The notes beneath the pieces were generated by a model. It saw only the letters and a list, made by a program, of their open reading frames with translations, ran no database searches and had not been told where the DNA came from. 64,000 bases of DNA from Arthrobacter sp. EPSL27 (GTDB lineage: Bacteria > Actinomycetota > Actinomycetes > Actinomycetales > Micrococcaceae), in contig NZ_LNUT01000005.1 in the NCBI RefSeq assembly GCF_001512305.1, positions 779,774 through 843,773 of the forward strand, in the 5' to 3' direction. Positions 8,233 to 17,220 of this stretch are shown piece by piece (positions within the stretch are counted from its first letter, which is position 1; every line of letters begins with the position of its first letter). The translations under genes and the position numbers were made by a program.

Positions 8233-10005
8233 GAGATCAGCGCTGGTGTTCAAACAACTAATCCAGTTGAAGTCCGGAGCTGCCCATACCAACCGTTCCG
8301 GTTTCCCTTGCCTGGATCTGCCCAGCATCCGGGTTTTGGCACGGTGCCGGAGTTTTCGGCGGACACGGCGGGTGCCTGCGGCCCCGGATTCCGGCGCCAC
8401 GGCGTCGAGCAAGGATGGGCCGGAGCGAGAAGTGCCGGTTCGTGGATTGCCGGTCAGGGGTGTGCCGGGGAGGGGTGGTGCGGTGGAGTGGTAGGTGTGG
8501 CCGGTGGGGGTGGTGACTTCAATGGCGTCTCTGGGGCCCGGCCGCGGTCTGACGGTCCAGCCGGGGGTTTCTTTGGTGTGGTTGCAGGCTTCGCAGAGTC
8601 CGGCGCCGTTGCCGGCGGTGGTTGGTCCGCCGTGGTGCCAGGGGATGATGTGGTCCAGGTGGCGGATGGGCGCGTCGCAGTACGGGGTGCGGCAGGTGTC
8701 GTCCCGGGCGGTGATGAAGCGGCGGAGCCCGGGCGGGAACAGCCGCGCCCGGGAGTCCATCGCCACCAGTTCCCCGGTGCCCGGCGCGGTGTAGAGGCGG
8801 CGGAGCCAGAGGGTCAGGTCCGCGCCGGGTCCCGTCGGTGGTCCCGCCTCCGGACCCGCGTCGGTCTCCGGCCCCGTGGCGGCACCCAATTTCTGTCCCG
8901 CGTCGGCACCCGATTCCTGTCCCGTGTCGGCACCCGATTGCGGTCCCGTGTCGTCACCCGATTGCGGTCCCGTGTCGGACCCCGCTTCGGGCCCCGCTTC
9001 GGGCCCCGCGTCCGTTCCCGGCGGAGGGGCAGCGTTGGGTCCCGCTGCCGGTTGGGCGCCGGCGAGGAGTTGGCGGGCCCAGCCGGCGGGGACAATGCCG
9101 TAGCCGGGGAGACGGGCCGGTTCCGCGTCTCCTTGGAGGAGGGTGCGGTCGGTCATGATGAGTTGGATTTCGATGCCGGTGATCCCGCCGGGGGTGCCGG
9201 TGGTCCGTTCGACGAGGGCGTCGGCTTTGAGCTGGCCGCGGGTTCGGGGGTCTCCGGCGGCACGCTGGCTGTCGGCGTACCGGGTCAGCGCTGCGTGCAC
9301 GGCGACGCCGGCGGAGACCGGGAGCAGGGCGGTGAGGTAGCACATGGTGTCCGGGGCCGGGCGGAGGGTGACGGTCCGTTCGGTCGCGGCGTGGGCGGCA
9401 CGCTGGGTGACGGTGCGCGGGTCCCGCCGGTACGCCGCGGCCCGCGCCGCGGCGATGATGGCCCGGTCCCCGGCGCCGTCGAACGTTCCCGTGTCCGGGG
9501 CGAGTTCCTCATCGACGGCGGCCCGGTCCGCGGCGGTCAGGGCGGCTGTTTCGCGGACCAGGAGGGTGGCGCGCCATTCGTTGACCTGCCCGGCCTCCAG
9601 CGCCGCCAACGTGTGCGGCATCTCCGTGACGAGGGCTTTGGCCAGGCCCAGGAGCCGGCCGCCCTTGGCCGGGGACTCACGCCGGGCCAGGGCAATCTGT
9701 GCCGCGACCCCGGCACCGAGTTCGGCCGCCGGCACCCCCGCGGCGGCCCGTTCGCGGCGCTGGACCAGATCAAACTCGACGGACAACCGCGCCTGCCGCG
9801 CCGACAAGGCAGACTTCTCATCCTCCAGGGCCCGGATCTCAGCAATCAACCTTGCCCCGGTCGACTGGGCGCTTTCCGACCCAACCCCGCCCGGCCCAAC
9901 CTCGTTAGAATCCGGCACGTCCGGACGGCTGACGGCCACCCGCGGCACGTCCGCGAACGTCCCGCCCGCCGGCCGAACTGCCTCTGGATCCCGCCTGTTC
10001 TCCAT
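8227..10005 (-). CDS. DUF222 and HNH endonuclease domain protein (13E12-repeat family)
   Basis: 592 residues. DUF222 spans about 35-310; a Gly/Ala/Pro/Asp-rich linker of 8-residue repeats spans about 325-395; a C-terminal HNH nuclease domain spans about 420-500. The HNH domain shows [31 protein letters not shown] and a zinc knuckle. These genes are multicopy in Actinobacteria (REP13E12 in mycobacteria) and are thought to be selfish or DNA-processing nucleases; the biological role is not settled. The HNH residues look intact, so it is not an obvious pseudogene. ATG at 10005. It stands alone between unrelated genes, consistent with past insertion, but no flanking repeats beyond the 15-bp duplication were seen. 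Confidence 0.85.
   Translation of the reverse strand: MENRRDPEAVRPAGGTFADVPRVAVSRPDVPDSNEVGPGGVGSESAQSTGARLIAEIRALEDEKSALSARQARLSVEFDLVQRRERAAAGVPAAELGAGVAAQIALARRESPAKGGRLLGLAKALVTEMPHTLAALEAGQVNEWRATLLVRETAALTAADRAAVDEELAPDTGTFDGAGDRAIIAAARAAAYRRDPRTVTQRAAHAATERTVTLRPAPDTMCYLTALLPVSAGVAVHAALTRYADSQRAAGDPRTRGQLKADALVERTTGTPGGITGIEIQLIMTDRTLLQGDAEPARLPGYGIVPAGWARQLLAGAQPAAGPNAAPPPGTDAGPEAGPEAGSDTGPQSGDDTGPQSGADTGQESGADAGQKLGAATGPETDAGPEAGPPTGPGADLTLWLRRLYTAPGTGELVAMDSRARLFPPGLRRFITARDDTCRTPYCDAPIRHLDHIIPWHHGGPTTAGNGAGLCEACNHTKETPGWTVRPRPGPRDAIEVTTPTGHTYHSTAPPLPGTPLTGNPRTGTSRSGPSLLDAVAPESGAAGTRRVRRKLRHRAKTRMLGRSRQGKPERLVWAAPDFNWISCLNTSADLN
8826..9021. repeat. Degenerate 24-bp tandem repeat coding an acidic Gly/Ala-rich linker
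   Basis: Inside the DUF222-HNH gene, about eight imperfect 24-bp units (core CCCGTGTCGGCACCCGATT on the plus strand) encode repeats of the type GADTGPQS. All unit lengths are multiples of three, so the frame is kept. It is a flexible interdomain linker likely to vary in copy number between strains. Confidence 0.75.
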
Positions 10006-10211
10006 GGTTTAAGGCTACTTTCGACCTCTGACATTTAACCGCGAGCCAACCCCCGACAGCCAGCCATCACGCCACAGGCTCCGCCCCTTCAGGTAACCTG
10101 CAGGCTCCCCATCGTGCCCGCCCGACGGCAAAGCCGCAGATTGTTCAGCCATGCCATTCCGAAACCTGACGGCATGTCCGGGCTCATGAGGATCCAGCAG
10201 ACCCCAGGTCC

Positions 10212-10493
10212 CTATGGCCCAGCGTGCCCGCGACGCCGCCAACCGATGAACAGCAGGACTAGACCGACCGGGATCAGCGCGGCCGCCAGGTAGAAGAAGA
10301 TCCGGTCAGCGTCCGTGGGTGCGACCAGCTGGCGGAACAGCTCCGGGCCCACGGCAGGATCCACATCCATGCCGAGGTCTTCGAGGTGCATGTACCTGGC
10401 GAAGGATAACGCCCGCACGGCGAATGCCACCGCTGTCCCCACGGCAACCAGGACAAGGCCCAGCACCATTGTGGCTTGGCTGTTGTTTAGCAC
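10212..10493 (-). CDS. Hypothetical two-helix membrane protein
   Basis: 93 residues from a GTG at 10493 with TGGGGGACAA upstream. Two hydrophobic helices (about 8-28 and 67-86) flank an extracytoplasmic loop with several acidic residues (HLEDLGMDVDPAVGPELF). The C-terminus is basic, WRRRGHAGP, probably cytosolic. Both genes around it are on the same strand but more than 80 nt away. Function unknown. The 206-nt gap after it, up to the DUF222 start, holds nothing I can identify. Confidence 0.6.
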   Translation of the reverse strand: MLNNSQATMVLGLVLVAVGTAVAFAVRALSFARYMHLEDLGMDVDPAVGPELFRQLVAPTDADRIFFYLAAALIPVGLVLLFIGWRRRGHAGP

Positions 10494-10575
10494 TTGTCCC
10501 CCAAACGATGCCGCCCGGTCCGAAAGCCACAGCCTACCGCGGCCGGCCGGGCAGCCAGCCTAAGGGAGTGGCCGG

Positions 10576-11589
10576 TCAGCCGTTCAGCAGATCCGCGTGG
10601 TGGGCTTCAACGACGTTGGGGTGGGCCCGCAGCCGGTAGCGCAGGGCGTTGTCTCCGTAGGTTTCGAGGATGGGGCTGTTCGTCGGGTCGACGGACAGCC
10701 CGCGGGCCTTCTCCTGAAACTCCGGGCTCACCGCGAGCTGCGGCATGGTCGCGTCCAGCGCGGGGTTGTAGAAGAACGGAAGCGAAATGCGGTCGGTGCC
10801 GCGCAGCGGCGAGATCACGCGATGCAGGGTCGCCTTCAGGTATCCGTTCGTCGCCAGTTCAAGCATCTCGCCGATGTTGACCACAAAGGTTCCCGGCACC
10901 TGCGGGGCGTCGATCCACTGCCCCTGGTACTCCACCTGGAGTCCGCCCTTGCCCGGCTCCACAAGCAGCAGCGTCAGCACTCCGCCGTCCCGGTGGGAAC
11001 CCACACCCTGCTTCGGCTCGGGGTTCGACTCCCCCGGGTACCGCACGATCTTCAGCACGGGGAACGCCCGGGCGGCGAAGGCCTCGTCGAACGCGTCCTC
11101 GCGCGCCCCAAGGGACACAGCCAGCGCCCGCAGGAGGGTGAGCGAGATCTCGCTGAGGCGCTCAGTCCATTCGGACACGATTCCGCGCATTTCAGGGAGC
11201 GCGTCGGGCCACAGGTTGGGCCCCTCAAGGCGCCAGTAGTCCGCCACGCCAGGCCCGGGCTCGACGGCGGCACGCTCGACGCCGATGTCGATCTGTTCGC
11301 GCCAGTCGACCGCACCGTCGGTGAGTTCGCCGCCCACGCGGGTGTAGCCGCGGAACTGAGGGCTGTGGATGTTCTCGACGGCGAGCTTCTGCTCTTCGGG
11401 CAGGTCGAAGAAGCGCCGCGAGACATCCAGCATGGCGTCGGTCAACTCCTGCGGGATTCCATGCCCGGCCAGATAGAGGAACCCCACCTCGTGCATGGCG
11501 GTGCGGAGTTCGGCGCGGAACTGCGAGGCCTCCGCTGGTCCGGCACTCAAGAGGGAGTAGTCCAGGACGGGCAATGATTCGAGTGGCAA
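10576..11589 (-). CDS. 2-oxoglutarate/Fe(II) oxygenase, isopenicillin N synthase family
   Basis: 337 residues with the N-terminal DIOX_N domain (VGFLYLAGHGIP, about residues 33-44) and the C-terminal 2OG-Fe(II) domain. Iron ligands are visible as HRDGG (HxD, near 198) and the distal His in ATLHRVISP (near 255); the 2-oxoglutarate-anchoring RxS is RISLPFF. The family hydroxylates or desaturates small molecules; the substrate here is unknown, and the typical actinobacterial annotation is just IPNS-family oxygenase. The start is TTG at 11589, supported by AAGGA 8 nt upstream. Monocistronic. Confidence 0.88.
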   Translation of the reverse strand: MPLESLPVLDYSLLSAGPAEASQFRAELRTAMHEVGFLYLAGHGIPQELTDAMLDVSRRFFDLPEEQKLAVENIHSPQFRGYTRVGGELTDGAVDWREQIDIGVERAAVEPGPGVADYWRLEGPNLWPDALPEMRGIVSEWTERLSEISLTLLRALAVSLGAREDAFDEAFAARAFPVLKIVRYPGESNPEPKQGVGSHRDGGVLTLLLVEPGKGGLQVEYQGQWIDAPQVPGTFVVNIGEMLELATNGYLKATLHRVISPLRGTDRISLPFFYNPALDATMPQLAVSPEFQEKARGLSVDPTNSPILETYGDNALRYRLRAHPNVVEAHHADLLNG

Positions 11590-11885
11590 CCTAATAGTCC
11601 TTTACAGTGAACTTGGCAAGCTGAGAGCCCTAATTGCTTAAATGTTACGGAGCAATCGGCGCCAGCGGGCATTCACATGTCGAATTAAGACATTTGCCCG
11701 GTGAACGGGGCCATCCTGGCGGGCGGGCCGCCCGTGGGCAGCATCCATCCCTCAATGCCGGGCCGAACCGCCACCGACCGGACCGGCACTGACCGAACCG
11801 CCACCGGCCCGCCGTCCAGCATCTCCCACCCTTGCCCGGGCGCAGACTTCGGAGGAGGATATGCGCACACTCCAGGAGGGCCGCC
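11590..11885. other. Intergenic region with an AT-rich segment, a dyad and a short direct repeat
   Basis: This is a divergent control region of 296 bp. The first 100 bp are unusually AT-rich for the window and probably hold the oxygenase promoter. ATGTC-N7-GACAT at 11677-11693 is a possible operator. CCGAACCGCCACCG occurs at 11763-11776 and again at 11793-11806. No gene is supported here. Confidence 0.4.
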
Positions 11886-12857
11886 ATGACAAAGCTTGGC
11901 AAGTTTGAGAAGTACCTGATCGAGGAATTCTTTGACGATTACCGCGCCGGGACCCTGAGCCAGCGCACGTTTACGCGCCGGGTGGCTTTTATCACCGGCA
12001 GCATGGCCGCGGCGTCGGCTGCAATGCTGCTGGTGGGCTGCACCCCCGAGGAGGTCCCGCGCAGCACCGACCCCATGCCCACACCCAGCCCCTCGCCGTC
12101 GGGCACGGGCACCGCTTCCGGGGGCGCCGTTCCGGGGGCCAAGAGCCCGCTCTCCGTTCCGGAAGGCGCGCCGGGACTCGTGACGGAGACGGTGCGTTTC
12201 CCCGCCGACGGGACCAATATCAGCGCCTACCTCGCCCGCCCGGACGCGGGCGGGCCCGGCCCGGCCGTGCTGATCTGCCACGAAAACCGCGGGCTGACCC
12301 CGCACATCGAGGACGTTGCGCGCCGCTTTGCCAACGCCGGCTATGCCGCCCTGGCACTGGACCTGCTCAGCCGGGAAGGTGGCACAGCGAGCATGGACCG
12401 CGACGCCGTCCCGGGGGCGCTGACCGCCGCAGGCGCCCAGCGCCACGTCGCCGATTTCGCCGCGGCTTTCGACTACCTGCAGGCGCAGGACTTCGTCGCC
12501 GAGGGCCGGATTGCCATGACAGGCTTCTGCTTCGGCGGCGGCATCACCTGGCAGGCCGCGACGGACCTGCCCGGCCTGAAAGCGACCGCTGCGTTTTACG
12601 GTCCCTCCCCCGATCTCGACAAGGTGCCGGCCATCAAGCCGGCGGTGTTCGGCGTCTACGCCGAGCTCGACCAGCGGATCACGGGCGCCCTCCCTGCGCT
12701 GAGGGACGCGCTGGCGGCGACGGACGTCCGCCATCAACTCACCGTCTATCCCGGCGTCGACCACGCGTTCCACAACGACACCGGGCCGCGCTACGTTGAG
12801 GCGCAGGCAACCGCGGCGTGGAACGACACGCTGGCCTGGTTCGCCGAATACGTCTAA
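11886..12857 (+). CDS. Exported dienelactone hydrolase-family protein
   Basis: 323 residues from an ATG at 11886 with AGGAGGG at good spacing. The N-terminus (KYLIEEFFDDYRAGTLSQR) precedes a Tat-like RRVAFITG and a hydrophobic segment ending LLVGCTP, so it is probably a Tat lipoprotein anchored at Cys of LVGC (about residue 54). A Pro/Ser/Thr-rich spacer follows. The catalytic domain (about 105-323) has the DLH nucleophile elbow GFCFGGG with Cys as nucleophile, a later Asp/Glu (YAELD) and the His in PGVDHAFHND. Family members hydrolyse dienelactones or related esters. The N-terminal leader resembles that of a family of secreted DLHs whose natural substrate is unknown. Confidence 0.85.
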   Translation: MTKLGKFEKYLIEEFFDDYRAGTLSQRTFTRRVAFITGSMAAASAAMLLVGCTPEEVPRSTDPMPTPSPSPSGTGTASGGAVPGAKSPLSVPEGAPGLVTETVRFPADGTNISAYLARPDAGGPGPAVLICHENRGLTPHIEDVARRFANAGYAALALDLLSREGGTASMDRDAVPGALTAAGAQRHVADFAAAFDYLQAQDFVAEGRIAMTGFCFGGGITWQAATDLPGLKATAAFYGPSPDLDKVPAIKPAVFGVYAELDQRITGALPALRDALAATDVRHQLTVYPGVDHAFHNDTGPRYVEAQATAAWNDTLAWFAEYV

Positions 12858-13060
12858 GACCGCTGTTGCACGGGTTTTACGCAGCGTTTACGTGCGCTGC
12901 CTTGTGGCGTGCGCGGCGGCGGGAAGAAACTGGTCAGCACCAGATGAACGGATCATGAGTGACCGTTCGACCAGAACAGCGGACCCCCGGGGCAGTGATG
13001 CCCTCCGGCATGCTCCGGGGCGCAGACGCCGAGGGCAGATCCGCAGACGGGAGGATCGTT

Positions 13061-13405
13061 ATGGCCGGCACGTTTGAAGTGTTTATGGACGGGGCATCGA
13101 ATTTCCGGTTCCGGCTCACGGCCCCGGATGGAACGGTGGTGGCGGAGTCGGCAGCTTTCGCCGACAAACCGGCAGCCGTCGCCGGCATCGCCGCGGTGCG
13201 CGAATGCGCCGGCACCGGCCTGGTCACTGACCTTTGCCCTGACGGCAGGATGCCGGCCCCGCCACAACGGGCAGGGGCCGCCGCGCGGCCGAACGCCTCC
13301 CCTGCCGCCCGTTCCAGCTGGCACAAGCGCGCGGACGTTTTCCATGCGCGGGCCGGAACCATCCGGAAGGCCGCGACGGCGCACAACTGGTCCGGCGCGG
13401 CGTAG
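13061..13405 (+). CDS. YegP/DUF1508-like protein
   Basis: 114 residues from the ATG at 13061, with GGGAGGAT upstream. The first 55 residues match the DUF1508 (YegP) fold: FEVFMDGASNFRFRLTAPDG, then an AGIAAVRECA segment. In that family the domain is usually duplicated; here only one copy is present and the C-terminal half is a basic, Ala-rich tail (about 65-114) that I do not recognise. Function unknown, cytosolic. It converges on the DUF4193 gene, with a short hairpin between them. Confidence 0.72.
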   Translation: MAGTFEVFMDGASNFRFRLTAPDGTVVAESAAFADKPAAVAGIAAVRECAGTGLVTDLCPDGRMPAPPQRAGAAARPNASPAARSSWHKRADVFHARAGTIRKAATAHNWSGAA

Positions 13406-13407
13406 GA

Positions 13408-13427
13408 ACTTCGTGCCGGCCCGAAGG
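13408..13427. terminator. Short convergent hairpin between the DUF1508-like and DUF4193 genes
   Basis: CTTCG at 13409-13413 pairs with CGAAG at 13422-13426 around a GC-rich loop containing GCCGGC. It fills almost the whole 24-nt gap between two converging genes, as a shared terminator would. There is no T-tract. Confidence 0.35.
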
Positions 13428-13429
13428 TC

Positions 13430-13732
13430 TTAGCCTTCGCAGTCGATGCAGTAAGCGTGACCGTTCTTCTCACGGGCGATCTGTGAGCGGTGCCGGACCA
13501 GGAAACAGGAGTAGCAGGTAAATTCATCCTCTGCCTGCGGGATGACCTGGACGGTCAGTTCTTCAGCGACAATTTCTCCGCCGGGGATCATCGCTCCGTC
13601 GAGCGAGTCCGCTTCATCCAGCTCACGAACTACGCTGCGGGCGTCCGGGGCATTGGCGGACTGCAGCGCTTCAAGGGATTTTTCCTGCGATTCCTTGACG
13701 TCGGAGCGTACTTCATCGTAATCGGTTGCCAC
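13430..13732 (-). CDS. DUF4193 family protein
   Basis: 100 residues from a GTG at 13732 preceded by GAGGGACT. The sequence is the conserved actinobacterial DUF4193: MATDYDEVR start, acidic middle, and a C-terminal treble-clef-like half FTCYSCFLVRHRSQIA...CIDCEG with CxxC and CxxC, likely a zinc ribbon. It is one of the most conserved small proteins of Actinobacteria but has no assigned function. Expression is probably constitutive; no operon partner. Confidence 0.92.
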   Translation of the reverse strand: MATDYDEVRSDVKESQEKSLEALQSANAPDARSVVRELDEADSLDGAMIPGGEIVAEELTVQVIPQAEDEFTCYSCFLVRHRSQIAREKNGHAYCIDCEG

Positions 13733-13936
13733 TGGGGTAAGTCCCTCTTCTTCGGAGTGCTTGGATAGCTAATCAACAGGGCGGACCGCTCCAGTATTCC
13801 CGATCTGCGGGGGTCCTCGGGACCATCCCCGGAAAACACGCCGCTGACTGCCCCCAGGTGCCCGCAAAACAGCCGCTCCTCGTTTGTACATTCGCTGGAG
13901 TTAAAGCTAGATTGGCGGGAGTTTTCTTGGGGGGAA

Positions 13937-14125
13937 ATGATGAACAAGGCGCAACGGCGAGCACATGTGGAGCCGCCATGCCGCGAATGCGGCTCAAGGG
14001 TCATTCCGATCTGGAAGGACGAACGCCCTGTAGCGTCCAACCAGCCCGTTTGGCGCGTTACAGCCAGGCAATGCAGCCGCCAGGGGTGCCGCCTCAGTGG
14101 TCCCCGGGACCTGCCGGAGTCCTAA
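13937..14125 (+). CDS. Small putative zinc-ribbon protein
   Basis: 62 residues beginning at ATG-ATG (13937/13940) with a strong TTGGGGGGAA site. It contains PCRECGSRV and, 33 residues later, QCSRQGCR, four cysteines spaced like a zinc ribbon. The region upstream is AT-rich with likely promoter elements. No family is recognised. It lies just before ynfA (40-nt gap). It could be a nucleic-acid or protein-binding zinc protein; that is inference. Confidence 0.55.
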   Translation: MMNKAQRRAHVEPPCRECGSRVIPIWKDERPVASNQPVWRVTARQCSRQGCRLSGPRDLPES

Positions 14126-14165
14126 GCCGCAACGGCAGTTCTGACGGCCCTGCAATGATGGGTCC

Positions 14166-14504
14166 GTGACAATCGCAAAATCCATCGTGCTGTTCGCCCT
14201 CGCCGCTGCAGCCGAAATCGGTGGCGCCTGGCTGATCTGGCAATCGGTCCGGGAAGGTAAAGACTGGTGTTGGGCGGGCCTTGGCGTCCTGGCGCTGGGC
14301 GCCTACGGCTTCGTGGCGACACTCCAGCCGGATGCGCACTTCGGCCGGATCCTCGCCGCCTACGGCGGCGTCTTTGTCGCCGGTTCCCTTGCCTGGGGCA
14401 TGGCCTTCGACGGATTCCGCCCCGACCGCTGGGACATCACCGGCACGGCAATCTGCCTGCTGGGCGTGGCCGTGATCATGTTCGCGCCCCGCAGCGGAAG
14501 CTGA
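14166..14504 (+). CDS. YnfA family small membrane protein
   Basis: 112 residues, GTG start at 14166. Four transmembrane segments (about 5-24, 34-52, 62-80, 92-108) in a drug/metabolite transporter-like fold, with the YnfA hallmarks [17 protein letters not shown] and AYGGVFV. YnfA proteins are inner-membrane UPF0060 proteins related to small multidrug exporters; transport activity is proposed, not generally proven. The next gene starts 77 nt downstream on the same strand with its own ribosome-binding site, so an operon is possible. Confidence 0.92.
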   Translation: MTIAKSIVLFALAAAAEIGGAWLIWQSVREGKDWCWAGLGVLALGAYGFVATLQPDAHFGRILAAYGGVFVAGSLAWGMAFDGFRPDRWDITGTAICLLGVAVIMFAPRSGS

Positions 14505-14581
14505 GCCCTGAGAAGAAAAGCAACCCCCGGGCCGCACGCAGAATCGACTTTGCCGCGCCCCGAAATGAAGAAAGCAGCCCC

Positions 14582-15277
14582 ATGAAACAGACCGCAGCGG
14601 AACCCAGCCCGGCCCCGACCGACCCTGCGCGGAAGGTCCGCGTGGCCGTGTGGATCATCCTCGGATTGATCGTGGCCGCGGGCCTCGTCTGGTACGCGGT
14701 CCTAACCACCACCAAGCCCGCCCCGCCGGCGCCGCAACCGGCCGCCAGTGCGGAATTGGTCCGTGAGGACAGCCACCGCCTCACGGCCCCCGCCGTCGAA
14801 AAAGCCCAGCTGGTGGAGTTTTTGGACTTCGAATGTGAGTCCTGCCGGGCCGCCCATCCGCTCGTTGAGGATCTCAAACAGGAGTACGGGGACCGGATCA
14901 CGTTCGTGAACCGCTACTTCCCCCTCCCCGGGCACCGGAACTCGGGGACGGCCGCCCTGGCGGTGGAAGCTTCCGCGCAACAAGGCAAATACGAGCAGAT
15001 GGCGGCGAAGCTGTTCGAGACCCAGCCGGAGTGGGGCGGGAAGCAGGAGTCCCAGGCTGCAGTCTTCCGGGGTTTTGCCCAGGAGCTGGGGCTGGACATG
15101 GCCAAGTACGACGCCGCGGTGGCGGCCGAGGCCACCCGGGACCGCATCCGCAAGGACGCGGCGGACGGCGCGGCCCTGGGCGTCACCGGCACGCCCACGT
15201 TCTTCCTCAACGGCAAGAAGCTGACGCTGGATACGGAAGAGCAGTTCCGGCAGCTGCTGACCGACGCCGCACGGTAG
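14582..15277 (+). CDS. Membrane-anchored DsbA/thioredoxin-like disulfide protein
   Basis: 231 residues from the ATG at 14582 (GAAGAAAG upstream). One N-terminal membrane helix (about 21-43) is followed by a Pro/Ala linker and a DsbA-like thioredoxin fold outside the cell. The active site is CESC (FLDFECESCRAAH, near residue 83) and the cis-Pro loop is GVTGTPTFFLNG near 205. It probably oxidises or isomerises disulfides of secreted proteins, like the actinobacterial DsbA/MdbA group. A longer in-frame start would overlap ynfA and lacks support. Converges on cardiolipin synthase with a 3-nt gap. Confidence 0.88.
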   Translation: MKQTAAEPSPAPTDPARKVRVAVWIILGLIVAAGLVWYAVLTTTKPAPPAPQPAASAELVREDSHRLTAPAVEKAQLVEFLDFECESCRAAHPLVEDLKQEYGDRITFVNRYFPLPGHRNSGTAALAVEASAQQGKYEQMAAKLFETQPEWGGKQESQAAVFRGFAQELGLDMAKYDAAVAAEATRDRIRKDAADGAALGVTGTPTFFLNGKKLTLDTEEQFRQLLTDAAR

Positions 15278-15280
15278 GCC

Positions 15281-16747
15281 CTACTGGAGGGAGGCGGTCA
15301 GCCGTGCCAGGTTGTCGAACGCCTTCTCGCCGACGGGCCGCCGGATCCAGTCCTCCAGCTTCAGCTCGATGCTGTTCGCCCGGTACCCGTCCTCGATTCC
15401 ACGGATCGCGTCAACAAAACCGCGCCCATGGGCCAGCAGGGACACCTCCATGTTGAGGCTGAAGGACCGGACGTCCATGTTGCTGGAGCCAATCACGGCA
15501 ACTTCCTCGTCGATGGTGAAGTGCTTTGAGTGCAGCACCTGCGGGGCCCGGTACAAGTAGACCCTGACGCCGGCGCGCAGCAGCGCCTCATAGTAGGAGC
15601 GCTGCGCGTGGTACACCATCGCCTGGTCGCCGATCTCGGACACGAACAGCTCGACGCTGAGCCCCCGGGCTGCAGCTGTCACGATAGCCATCAGGATGGA
15701 TTCGTCCGGCACAAAGTACGGGCTGGTGATGCTGACCCGGCGTTCGGCCTTGTGGATGAGCGTTGCGTAGAGCTTCAGGTTGTTGTCGTTGTCGAAGCTG
15801 GGACCGCTGGGCAGAACCTGCGCGTCGATCGGCACGGCCCCGTCCCGGTGGACGACGGAGCCGTATTCCAGCGGCAGGATGACGTCGGTCTCGCTGTACC
15901 AGTCGGTCGCGAACACCGCGTCCAGCTCGCGCACCACCGGGCCTTCGAGCCGCACCATCAGTTCATGCCACTGGAGGCCCCGCTTCAGGTTGCTCTTCTT
16001 GTTGTAGCTGGCATCGATCAGATTCTGCGAACCGGTGTACCCCACACGGCCGTCAACGACGACGATCTTCCGGTGGTTGCGCAGGTCCGGCCGCTGCCAC
16101 TGCCCCCGCCACGGCCGCACGGGCAGCATCGGGTAGTACTCCACTCCCGCGTCGTTGAGGAACTGCAGGGTTTCCTTCCGGCCCGGAAAGACGACTCCGG
16201 ACAGGTAGTCCGACAGCACCCGGACCGCCACTCCCCGCTCCTTGGCCCGGGCCAGCGCATCGAAGAACGGCGCCGTCGTCTTATCCAGCGCCATAATGTA
16301 GAACTCCACATGCACGTACTTCGTGGCCGCATCGATGTCCGCGACCATGGCATCGAACGTGCCGTTGTAGTCAGGCAGCAGCTGCGCGTGGTTGCCGCCG
16401 ACCATGGGCAGGGCCCCGAGGTTGTTGTTGAGCGCCACCGCAGAGTGCAGCCAGTCCGGCCAGTTTTGGCCCTGGCTGATGAGGCTGCTCCCGGCAGTAC
16501 GCTCCAGCACCAGTTCGTTGACTTGCCGCTGCTTGTCCCGGCGGGCCTTGGGCAACTTCGAATAGCCGACCAGGAGGTAGACGACGGCGCCGAGCACGGG
16601 AATGAAGATGATGGCAAGGACCCAGGCGATGGCCGACGACGGGCGGCGGTTCATCGACACCAGGACGGCCGCCACCGCCACAAGCAGAATATGCGCCGCC
16701 AGCAGCAGCAGGGCGATGGCTTCGGGATCCTGGAGGAATCCGCGCAT
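15281..16747 (-). CDS. cls: Cardiolipin synthase, phospholipase D type
   Basis: 488 residues. Two N-terminal membrane helices (about 8-30 and 37-60) form the PLDc_N anchor. Two HKD motifs follow: NHRKIVVVDGRVGYTGSQN near 225 and HSKHFTIDEEVAVIGSSN near 408. It joins two phosphatidylglycerols (or PG with PE) into cardiolipin at the inner membrane. It lies 35 nt downstream of a PLDc_N-SHOCT gene and follows the lipoprotein gene on the same strand, so all three may be read from the promoter near 17737. This ties membrane lipid remodelling to the stress island. Confidence 0.93.
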   Translation of the reverse strand: MRGFLQDPEAIALLLLAAHILLVAVAAVLVSMNRRPSSAIAWVLAIIFIPVLGAVVYLLVGYSKLPKARRDKQRQVNELVLERTAGSSLISQGQNWPDWLHSAVALNNNLGALPMVGGNHAQLLPDYNGTFDAMVADIDAATKYVHVEFYIMALDKTTAPFFDALARAKERGVAVRVLSDYLSGVVFPGRKETLQFLNDAGVEYYPMLPVRPWRGQWQRPDLRNHRKIVVVDGRVGYTGSQNLIDASYNKKSNLKRGLQWHELMVRLEGPVVRELDAVFATDWYSETDVILPLEYGSVVHRDGAVPIDAQVLPSGPSFDNDNNLKLYATLIHKAERRVSITSPYFVPDESILMAIVTAAARGLSVELFVSEIGDQAMVYHAQRSYYEALLRAGVRVYLYRAPQVLHSKHFTIDEEVAVIGSSNMDVRSFSLNMEVSLLAHGRGFVDAIRGIEDGYRANSIELKLEDWIRRPVGEKAFDNLARLTASLQ

Positions 16748-16782
16748 GGTGACCTGATACCCGTCCGACGCCGATTGCAGCG

Positions 16783-17166
16783 TCAGACCAGCGTCCGGCC
16801 CTTGATGCGTTCGAATTCCTCAGGACTGATGGTTCCAGCGTCCAGGAGCGCCTTGGCGCGGGTGATCTCCTCGGAGGGACTCCCGGCAGTAACCCGGGTC
16901 GAGGCGTCAGCCTCTTCCCGGTGCCGCCGGGAGCGTTCCACTGACCGTTCGGCCATCCCGTCGCCGCGGGCGGCCAGGTACACCAGCAGCGTCACGAAGG
17001 GCAGGAACGCCAGGAAGACCACCCACACGGCCTTCCACAGCCCGCTCAGGCCGGGGTCGCGGAACAGGTCGCCGATGATCGCGAAGAGGCCGAACAAGTA
17101 GGCGAAAAAGACACAGGCGGTAAAGAACCACCAGAAGATGTCCCAGAAATTCTCCCAGAAACTCAT
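16783..17166 (-). CDS. PLDc_N-SHOCT membrane protein, copy 1
   Basis: 127 residues. Two membrane helices (about 8-34 and 43-64) form a PLDc_N-type domain with the motif GLWKAVWVVFLAFLPFVTLL. A basic/acidic linker follows, then a C-terminal SHOCT domain (EEITRAKALLDAGTISPEEF, to the end). It is one of four paralogues in 12 kb; the 5' leader before the ATG (GAAAGCAGGGCAGCC) is almost the same as that of copy 4 at 28553. It lies between the lipoprotein gene and cls, 54 and 35 nt apart. SHOCT domains are thought to mediate oligomerisation; the exact function is unknown. Confidence 0.85.
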   Translation of the reverse strand: MSFWENFWDIFWWFFTACVFFAYLFGLFAIIGDLFRDPGLSGLWKAVWVVFLAFLPFVTLLVYLAARGDGMAERSVERSRRHREEADASTRVTAGSPSEEITRAKALLDAGTISPEEFERIKGRTLV

Positions 17167-17220
17167 GTGGCTGCCCTGCTTTCAACTAGTCCGGCGACGG
17201 CCCGCGGCGGGGGCCGGGTG

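Noticed and set aside
8826..9021. Tandem repeats as a CRISPR array
   Set aside because: Units are contiguous, in frame with a protein and have no unique spacers; no cas genes.
10015..10242. A 75-codon minus-strand frame after the DUF222 gene
   Set aside because: No ribosome-binding site, no domain, odd composition, and it overlaps the end of the two-helix membrane gene.
15530..17101. A 523-codon frame opposite cls and SHOCT copy 1
   Set aside because: Composition (His, Arg, Gln, Val) is that of an antisense shadow of a high-GC gene; the minus-strand genes have clear domains.
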